Part shown: piece after piece, positions 61,701 through 64,000 of the stretch
Layout: each line of letters begins with the position of its first letter
Position numbering within the stretch: the first letter of the stretch is position 1
Source: Chaetorhynchus papuensis
Taxonomy: Eukaryota; Chordata; Aves; Passeriformes; Rhipiduridae
Assembly: GCA_013396525.1 (NCBI GenBank)
Contig: VWYX01000011.1
Location: 2,685,789-2,749,788 of the forward strand
Length of the DNA: 64,000 bases
Reading direction: 5' to 3'
The notes under the pieces: model-generated
Databases searched by the model: none
What the model was told of the DNA's origin: nothing
The model's input: the letters and a program-made list of their open reading frames with translations, nothing else
Made by a program: the position numbers and the translations under genes

Positions 61701-64000
61701 AGAAACGAGAAGAGAAAATCAAAGAACTTGAATTAGAAGTCAAACAGCTCCGGACCCAGGTAATAAAACTGTATCATATTAAGCTCCACAGCTGAGTTGA
61801 TTGGTTTTTTTTTTTTGAGGAGGAGGAGTTGAAAAGAAATTGTCCCGGAGTATCTTGTCTCTCTGGGGTTTGAAATGTCTGCTCCAGGTGTATTGATTTG
61901 TTTTGCAGCCAGCATAAGTTACTAAGGGTAGTTAATGGAGGTAACATTTTTCAAATAGCAGTATGTTCAGCCTGTCACAGATACCTGCTTTATTGAGAAA
62001 AAATTTTCCTTAGGCTATAAAAATCTTGAATCCAGCTCGATTTTTTTTTTTTTTTTTCCCTGCAAGTATTTGTTTATGCTTTCACATTGCTGGTTCCATA
62101 TGTTTTGCAGAAAGTTTTTATTTTGGAAGCCTTTATTTTTAAAGTCTTTTGGTTATATATATATATTTTTTTACTCCTATATTTTCATATAAGCCTAGCC
62201 TTTTTTATTTTTGCACCAGCTTTGGGTTTTAGACAGGTCACTTATACCCTTTAGGAACTAACAGATATTATGACTTGGTGCTTTTGTCTCAGCCTGGCTT
62301 ATTTTGTACTCCTTCAATGCCAGGCAAGGTCTGCCTGTTGCCTTTTCATCTTTATTTTTGCTGTCTTAATGCCTGTGATCTCACTTCCTATTTGGGCAAT
62401 GAGGTGGAGACTCAGCCACTCCTGTTCCTACTTCCTTCTTGACAATTTTCACGTTTATTACAAACTTCCACAAGCCAGTGTTACACTGAAATTTGACAGT
62501 CTGTTTGAATGGGTTCTGTACCAATTGGTGCATTATAACTTGTGGGCCAAAGAAACACGTGCCTTGTGCAAAGTAAAAAACGTATTTTTAATTTAATTAA
62601 TTATTAGTTCTGTTTTATTGATTCTAACACAGTTTAGATTATCCAGATGTGACAGGGCACTCCCTGTCGATGGTAATGGTGACCATTGGTTAATCAACCA
62701 TGTAATTCCAGTATCTGTTCCCTTTTCTAGTGCTGTGCTCCCCACAGAACATGATGGCACTTATTTTTAGGTGCACTCACCCCTCTGATGGTTTGACATG
62801 CTGCTGTTTCTCTTCCTTATTCCTTTTACAACCTATTAGAATGGATATTGTGGTTGCTTTGTCCCTCTCACCAAAGCAGCACCCTCAGACAGGTTTAAAA
62901 GGCAGCAGGATGGGTTGTTGCACACCCTCCACCCCCCAGATGTCAGGACAATTATGAACAGCTGTGCTCCTGTGACCCCTTGAACTGCAGTAGCTGCTCC
63001 ACTGATGCCTGGGGAGAATTTCCCACCAGCAGATGAGTGTTGTTAAAATTCAGCATGGTTATTCTAATCTCTGATGCCCCAGCTTGCTGGGGTATCCTAA
63101 GTGGGATAAATGTTTTCTGCATTGGTAAGAAATAAAATGCTGTTCTGTTCACTTAAATGTTACTGCTACTATTAAATTTTCTTTAAAATTGAAACAATTT
63201 GTTTTTATAAAAATGTGAGGTTATTCAGTTTACTTGGCAGTTTTATGGTACGTGGTATAATCTATTGTTATTGTTTCTCATTTAAATAGGAGAACAGTTG
63301 CATTTCTCACTTTCTTGAGGTGCAGTTGACTACAAACCATCCTGGTTGGTTCAGCTTTGTATCAAATGGCCTCCTGTCACCGATGGAAAGAATTTCTCTT
63401 TTCTGTTTCAGGGTCCAGGCCAGCTGACAGAAGCCCCAGCAATACCTCCAGCCCTCCCAAGTGACAATGCCCCGCCATCTCCAGCGCCTTCACTCCCTGG
63501 TGGAGCCATCCCTCCTCCTCCTCCACTCCCCGGTGGAGCAGCAATTCCTCCCCCTCCTCCTCTACCTGGTGGAGTAGTAATTCCTCCCCCTCCTCCTCTA
63601 CCTGGAGGAACAGCAATTCCTCCTCCTCCTCCCCTGCCTGGTGGAGCAGTAATTCCTCCTCCTCCTCCGTTACCCGGCGCAGCATCGCTTCCTCCGCCGC
63701 CGCCTCCTCTGCCCGGGGCAGCCATCCCACCCCCGCCACCGCTGCCCGGTGTGCCCCCGCCACCTCCTCTCCCTGGGGGAGCAGGGCCTCCTCCTCCTCC
63801 TCCTCCTCCTCCTCTCCCTGGGGGAGCAGGGCCGCCTCCCCCTCCTCCTTTGCCTGGGGGAGCAGGGCCTCCTCCTCCTCCTCCTCTGCCCGGAGGAGCG
63901 GTCCCTCCACCGCCGCCTTTTGGGGGGCCCCCGATGCCACCCCCTCTCGGAGGGGCTCCCTTTGCTCCCTTCCCGGTGGTCCCAGCGTTGCCACACGGGA
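22507..64000 (+). CDS. DIAPH2: DIAPH2 (diaphanous-related formin 2), exons 1-16, partial
   Basis: Gene-level entry; exons are listed separately. DIAPH2 is a Rho-GTPase effector that nucleates and elongates unbranched actin filaments and acts in cytokinesis, endosome motility and microtubule attachment (family knowledge). The sixteen exons join with consistent phases into about 730 codons. Approximate residues: basic/acidic N-terminal segment 1-50; GTPase-binding domain about 95-190; armadillo-like DID about 145-375; dimerisation region about 375-440; coiled coil about 460-534; FH1 535-730. DIAPH2 rather than DIAPH1 or DIAPH3 is indicated by ITSFRKSAVKKEKPLIQHP, MVVQYISATAKS, KNSKHECTLSSQEY and IVLHCSGMDPDFKYR. 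The FH2 and DAD regions, the stop codon and the 3' UTR lie outside the window, so the autoinhibition partner of the DID is not seen. Splice sites are all GT-AG except one AT-AC intron. Confidence 0.96.
22962..23007 (+). repeat. G-rich minisatellite, possible G-quadruplex
   Basis: Imperfect GGGGATGGGGACAG-type units repeat about three to four times just inside intron 1. There are many G-runs of three or four separated by one to three bases, the pattern needed for a G-quadruplex in the non-template strand and nascent RNA. It lies about 340 bases past the exon 1 donor. Confidence 0.7.
23661..23717 (+). repeat. T-rich (GTTT)n low-complexity tract
   Basis: Runs of T are broken by single or double G, including four consecutive GTTT units near 23697-23713. 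It may be a decayed reverse-strand poly-A tail or simple-sequence drift. No other part of a retroelement is evident beside it. Confidence 0.6.
25300..25426 (+). repeat. Perfect tandem duplication, period 65
   Basis: A 62-base segment starting GTTTTTATTTCCCTGTTCTC and ending GTGGTTTGT occurs at 25300-25361 and again at 25365-25426, with TAG between. The two copies are identical. Identity this high in intronic DNA points to a recent duplication or an assembly error. Confidence 0.95.
26460..26612 (+). mobile_element. Old CR1 LINE 3' tail
   Basis: Diverged CR1 3' UTR blocks can be followed: TTCCTGGAAGTTTTCAAG, AGCCTGGACAGAG, GGGTGACCCTGCTTTTCAGG, AGGAGTTTGGACTGCACTGA and the terminal TGATTCTGTGAG. 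It is more diverged than the copy at 35582. The 5' boundary is uncertain and may lie up to about 100 bases earlier. Confidence 0.75.
35582..35815 (+). mobile_element. CR1 LINE 3' tail
   Basis: A well-preserved avian CR1 3' end: GGTTGGATATTAGGAAGAAG, AATGGTCTGCCCGGGGAGG, TGGTGGAGTCACCATCCCTG, a GATCTTGAAGGTCTCTTCCA block and the terminal GTGATTCTGTGAG. It is 5'-truncated and carries no reverse transcriptase sequence. It is the youngest-looking CR1 fragment in the window. Confidence 0.92.
37627..37666 (+). repeat. Small tandem duplication, period 21
   Basis: The 19-base word CTTTTGAGATAAAAGAATG occurs at 37627-37645 and 37648-37666, separated by CA. Both copies are identical. Confidence 0.9.
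38902..39215 (+). mobile_element. Decayed solo LTR of an avian endogenous retrovirus (probably ERVL-like)
   Basis: The order of blocks matches a common avian LTR as I remember it: TGTACTGGGTTAGGCT, GTGCTGTGTCCTGGATTTGT, TGCTGAGCAGCCCTG, GATCCAGCCAGGACAGCTCA and GACCAGAGAGGGATTCC. Spacing is consistent along about 300 bases. No gag, pol or env sequence lies beside it, so it is a solo LTR or fragment. The family name and the right end are uncertain. Confidence 0.55.
40174..40206 (+). CDS. DIAPH2: DIAPH2 exon 2 (33 nt)
   Basis: A very short exon encoding NIQIKTLADDV, with acceptor TTTTAATAG and donor GTAAGG, phase 0 on both sides. The peptide continues NKPKL from exon 1 and precedes RDRITSFRK of exon 3, as in mammalian DIAPH2 from memory. 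Its length puts it below most ORF cut-offs. Confidence 0.93.
40702..40731. repeat. (AT)n microsatellite
   Basis: An uninterrupted run of about 15 AT dinucleotides in intron 2. It is likely length-variable. Confidence 0.95.
41682..41718. other. Assembly gap (37 N)
   Basis: A run of 37 undetermined bases interrupts intron 2. The left flank ends in ACATATAT and the right flank is strongly AT-rich, so the gap probably reflects an AT-rich simple repeat. The N count need not equal the true length. Confidence 0.99.
41719..41830. repeat. AT-rich tract beside the assembly gap
   Basis: Nearly pure A and T with irregular ATAA, TAATAA and TATAAATA words. It is probably the right-hand part of an AT-rich simple repeat that the assembler could not close. 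Confidence 0.8.
42598..42774 (+). CDS. DIAPH2: DIAPH2 exon 3
   Basis: It encodes residues 51-109, RDRITSFRK through MDLFEKMM, with acceptor TTTGCAG, donor GTAAGG and phase 0 on both sides. The basic SAVKKEKPLIQHP stretch is typical of DIAPH2. MNLSEKEVMDLFEKMM starts the GTPase-binding domain, which binds GTP-loaded Rho-family proteins and releases autoinhibition (family knowledge). Confidence 0.97.
42775..43626 (+). other. DIAPH2: DIAPH2 intron 3
   Basis: Donor GTAAGG, acceptor TCTTTGCAG. No repeat or exon was recognised in it. Confidence 0.9.
43627..43731 (+). CDS. DIAPH2: DIAPH2 exon 4
   Basis: It encodes residues 110-144, EDMNLNEERKAPLRDKD to QYISATAKS, within the GTPase-binding domain. 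Acceptor TTTGCAG, donor GTAAGT, phase 0 on both sides. The MNLNEE-K-PLR-KD block is shared by all three mammalian DIAPH paralogues, while VVQYISATAKS points to DIAPH2. Confidence 0.97.
47358..47378 (+). CDS. DIAPH2: DIAPH2 candidate alternative microexon (21 nt)
   Basis: ATA GTC GGA AGT AAA GTT CCG is bounded by CATGCAG and GTGAGT and encodes IVGSKVP. Its length is a multiple of three and it is phase 0 on both sides, so exon 4 (ATAKS) and exon 5 (GGLKNSK) join in frame with or without it. From memory, some mammalian DIAPH2 proteins carry a near-identical short insert at exactly this junction, while others lack it. Inclusion would lengthen the linker between the GTPase-binding domain and the DID. 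Confidence 0.75.
50442..50480. repeat. Compound palindrome in intron 4
   Basis: The word TGTTGTCTC occurs twice and its complement GAGACAACA once between them. The right pair forms a 25-base palindrome at 50456-50480 with 12-base perfect arms and a single central A. The left pair forms 9-base arms with a 6-base loop. The two hairpins share the middle arm, so they are mutually exclusive. Confidence 0.8.
51518..51657 (+). CDS. DIAPH2: DIAPH2 exon 5
   Basis: It encodes residues 145-190 and two bases of 191: GGLKNSKHECTLSSQEY to VSLTSNPVS. Acceptor GTGATAG, donor GTAAGC, end phase 2. This is the entry to the armadillo-repeat DID. ELRSG-SDEKLLNCLESLRVSL is a hallmark of diaphanous formins. Confidence 0.97.
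51658..52044 (+). other. DIAPH2: DIAPH2 intron 5
   Basis: 387 bases, donor GTAAGC, acceptor with a long T-run followed by CCCAG. Nothing else recognised. Confidence 0.9.
52045..52119 (+). CDS. DIAPH2: DIAPH2 exon 6
   Basis: It completes the split serine and encodes WVNNFGHEGLGLLLDALERL-LDKR, ending with two bases of a glutamine codon. Acceptor TTTTTCCCAG, donor GTAAGG, phase 2 in and 2 out. It is part of the DID armadillo array. Confidence 0.96.
52201..52270 (+). CDS. DIAPH2: DIAPH2 exon 7
   Basis: It completes the split glutamine and encodes QESIDKKNQHKLIQCLRAF followed by MNNK. It starts after CTTTCAAG and is followed by GTAAGT, with end phase 0. The preceding intron 6 is only 81 bases. 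DID armadillo repeat; CL-AFMNNK is strongly conserved in the family. Confidence 0.96.
52271..53280 (+). other. DIAPH2: DIAPH2 intron 7
   Basis: Donor GTAAGT, acceptor TTTCCCTCAG. A minus-strand open frame at 52976-53356 overlaps exon 8 and is a shadow. No repeat recognised. Confidence 0.9.
53281..53417 (+). CDS. DIAPH2: DIAPH2 exon 8
   Basis: It encodes residues 240-284 and two bases of 285: YGLQRILGDE, LLLLSRAIDPKQPHMMTE, VKILSALCIVGEEN. Acceptor TTTCCCTCAG, donor GTAAGT, end phase 2. This is core DID sequence. The first residue is tyrosine where I recall phenylalanine in mammals. Confidence 0.97.
53418..54202 (+). other. DIAPH2: DIAPH2 intron 8
   Basis: Donor GTAAGT, acceptor TGTCTTTCAG. 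Nothing further recognised. Confidence 0.9.
54203..54314 (+). CDS. DIAPH2: DIAPH2 exon 9
   Basis: It completes the split isoleucine and encodes LDRLLGAITTAAERQSR, EERFSQIVEGLEN and HEFIQLQ, ending in phase 0 before GTGAGT. DID. There appears to be one extra glutamate (SREERF) relative to the mammalian NRERF pattern I remember; codons GAA GAG read cleanly. Confidence 0.96.
54315..56684 (+). other. DIAPH2: DIAPH2 intron 9, with a CR1 fragment
   Basis: Donor GTGAGT, acceptor TCTGACAACAG. It carries the CR1 tail at 56297-56490, ending about 195 bases before exon 10. No other exon recognised. Confidence 0.88.
56297..56490 (+). mobile_element. CR1 LINE 3' tail
   Basis: Clear CR1 3' UTR blocks: CAGGTTGCCCAGAGCAGCTG, TGGCTGCCCCTGGATCCCTG, GTGCCCAAGGCCAGGCTGGA, CTTGGAGCAGCCTGGGACAG, GTGGAAGGTGTCCCTGCC and AGGTCCCTTCCAGCTCAAAC followed by CATTCCATGAT. 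It is 5'-truncated. Confidence 0.93.
56685..56795 (+). CDS. DIAPH2: DIAPH2 exon 10
   Basis: It encodes residues 323-359: VACMQLINALVTSPEDLDF, RIHLRNEFLRCGLKKILP. Phase 0 on both sides, acceptor ACAACAG, donor GTAAGT. This is the last armadillo-type part of the DID. LINALVTSPE-LDFRIHLRNEF is diagnostic of diaphanous formins. Confidence 0.97.
56796..58640 (+). other. DIAPH2: DIAPH2 intron 10
   Basis: Donor GTAAGT, acceptor TTGAAAAACAG, which has a weak polypyrimidine tract. A 9-G run lies near 58579. No repeat family or exon recognised. Confidence 0.88.
58641..58759 (+). CDS. DIAPH2: DIAPH2 exon 11, ending at a U12-type AT donor
   Basis: It encodes residues 360-398 and two bases of 399: ALKDKENDELDIQLRVFDEN, KDEDHFELSHRLND and IKAEM. 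It ends at ATG GA, directly before ATATCCTTTAA. This is the DID-to-dimerisation junction. Reading on without splicing gives non-homologous residues and a stop, while joining to exon 12 restores AEMDD-EV-HLLYN, so the boundary is set by homology and by the splice motif. Confidence 0.95.
58760..59705 (+). other. DIAPH2: U12-type AT-AC intron (DIAPH2 intron 11)
   Basis: This 946-base intron starts ATATCCTTTAA, an exact match to the minor-spliceosome 5' consensus ATATCCTT, and ends GCTTGCAC. A U12 branch-site match, TTTTCTTAAC at 59685-59694, places the branch adenosine 12-13 bases before the AC end, the normal U12 spacing. There is no pyrimidine-rich AG acceptor at the exon 12 boundary. The frame across the junction is GA|T GAT GTC AGC, giving DDVSEV as expected for DIAPH2. 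Confidence 0.95.
59706..59822 (+). CDS. DIAPH2: DIAPH2 exon 12, following an AC acceptor
   Basis: It completes the split aspartate and encodes DVSEVFHLLYNLVKDTSSEN, YFLSILQHFLLIRNDYYV and two bases of arginine. Donor GTAAGT, end phase 2. This is the dimerisation region; LSILQHFLLIRNDYY is highly conserved. Confidence 0.97.
59823..60374 (+). other. DIAPH2: DIAPH2 intron 12
   Basis: Donor GTAAGT, acceptor TCTGTTTTAG. Nothing else recognised. Confidence 0.9.
60375..60493 (+). CDS. DIAPH2: DIAPH2 exon 13
   Basis: It completes the split arginine and encodes PQYYKIIEECVSQIVLHCSG, MDPDFKYRGRMDINFTHLV and one base of aspartate. The donor GTTTGT is weak but has G at +5. End phase 1. HCSGMDPDFKYR is typical of DIAPH2. 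The region leads from the dimerisation helices to the coiled coil. Confidence 0.96.
60695..60735 (-). mobile_element. Possible tiny CR1 3' tail, reverse orientation
   Basis: CTCACAGGGTAATGATGGTT followed by GGAAGGCCCCTCAGAG resembles the reverse complement of a CR1 3' end (CCTTCCAACC, then an ATTCTGTGA-like tail). It is about 40 bases and diverged, so chance similarity is possible. It lies in the 289-base intron 13. Confidence 0.35.
60783..60847 (+). CDS. DIAPH2: DIAPH2 exon 14
   Basis: It completes the split aspartate and encodes ACVDKAKVEESEKKAAEFSR and K, with donor GTCAGT and end phase 0. The charged heptad-like sequence begins the coiled coil that precedes FH1. Confidence 0.96.
60848..61654 (+). 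other. DIAPH2: DIAPH2 intron 14
   Basis: Donor GTCAGT, acceptor AATCGTTCCAG. Nothing else recognised. Confidence 0.9.
61655..61759 (+). CDS. DIAPH2: DIAPH2 exon 15
   Basis: It encodes residues 500-534: FDEEFTARQEAQAELQKREE and KIKELELEVKQLRTQ. Phase 0 on both sides, donor GTAATA. This is the coiled-coil segment immediately before FH1. Confidence 0.97.
61760..63411 (+). other. DIAPH2: DIAPH2 intron 15
   Basis: Donor GTAATA, acceptor TTCTGTTTCAG. It holds a poly-T run at 62041-62057 and a short AT repeat at 62155-62165. An open frame at 62270-62596 is not recognisable as a protein. No extra exon called. Confidence 0.88.
63412..64000 (+). CDS. DIAPH2: DIAPH2 exon 16, FH1 domain, cut by the window edge
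   Basis: It encodes residues 535 to about 730 and runs off the window in frame. After GPGQLTEAPAIPP come about eleven modules of five to nine prolines followed by LPG(G/A), then two degenerate modules (PPPPPFGG, PPPLGG). The last residues, LPHG, correspond to the start of the conserved FH1-FH2 linker as I remember it. FH1 poly-proline modules recruit profilin-actin and feed the FH2 dimer (family knowledge). Several modules are near-identical 36-base repeats. The longest run is nine CCT codons at 63787-63813. I recall fewer modules in mammalian DIAPH2. Confidence 0.95.
63499..63930 (+). repeat. DIAPH2: Coding minisatellite encoding FH1 modules
   Basis: Units of 30-45 bases, most often 36, encode GGAxIPPPPPLP-type modules. 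The first five copies are the most alike at the DNA level (GGTGGAGC or similar, then ATTCCTCC and CTACCT). Later copies use GGGGGAGCAGGG and longer CCT runs, suggesting separate rounds of expansion. The template strand is G-rich. Confidence 0.85.

Noticed and set aside
63377..63994. Minus-strand 205-codon frame rich in glutamate, and overlapping glycine- and arginine-rich frames
   Set aside because: These are antisense shadows of the proline-coding CCT/CCC repeats of FH1; the sense strand is clearly coding.
1..64000. CRISPR arrays, operons, tRNA or rRNA genes, phage or plasmid features
   Set aside because: The window is vertebrate nuclear DNA; no regularly spaced repeats, cloverleaf-like sequence or prokaryotic gene arrangement was seen.

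Overview
The window comes from a bird genome. The coding exons read as a vertebrate diaphanous-related formin. The dispersed repeats are CR1 LINE tails, whose 3' end is ATTCTGTGA-like, plus a decayed avian-type LTR. Repeat density is low and introns are moderate. I cannot fix the species. The human counterpart lies in Xq21, which from memory corresponds to chicken chromosome 4 or passerine 4A.

There is one recognisable gene, DIAPH2 (mDia3 type), on the + strand. Its first coding exon is at 22507-22623, inside a CpG island. Sixteen constitutive coding exons follow, and the window ends inside exon 16, within the proline-rich FH1 region. The chained exons keep one frame for about 730 codons. They give the N-terminal segment, GTPase-binding domain, armadillo-like inhibitory domain (DID), dimerisation region, coiled coil and most of FH1. 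The actin-nucleating FH2 domain and the DAD tail lie beyond the right edge.

Layout: 1-21.9 kb is AT-rich non-coding sequence with a GC-rich patch near 10.1-10.4 kb. At 21.9-23.1 kb a CR1 relic abuts the CpG-island promoter and exon 1. At 22.6-40.2 kb is a large intron 1 with two CR1 tails, an LTR relic, a perfect 65-bp tandem duplication and a G-rich minisatellite. At 40.2-51.5 kb are exons 2-4, a (TA)n tract, an assembly gap and a candidate 21-nt cassette microexon. At 51.5-64 kb are exons 5-16, closely spaced.

I found no new system. The best observations are a textbook U12-type AT-AC intron between exons 11 and 12 (58760-59705), the in-frame 7-residue microexon at 47358-47378, and the array of about eleven profilin-type PPPPP-LPG modules in FH1, built from 36-bp coding repeats. 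Comparisons with mammalian proteins are from memory and were not computed.
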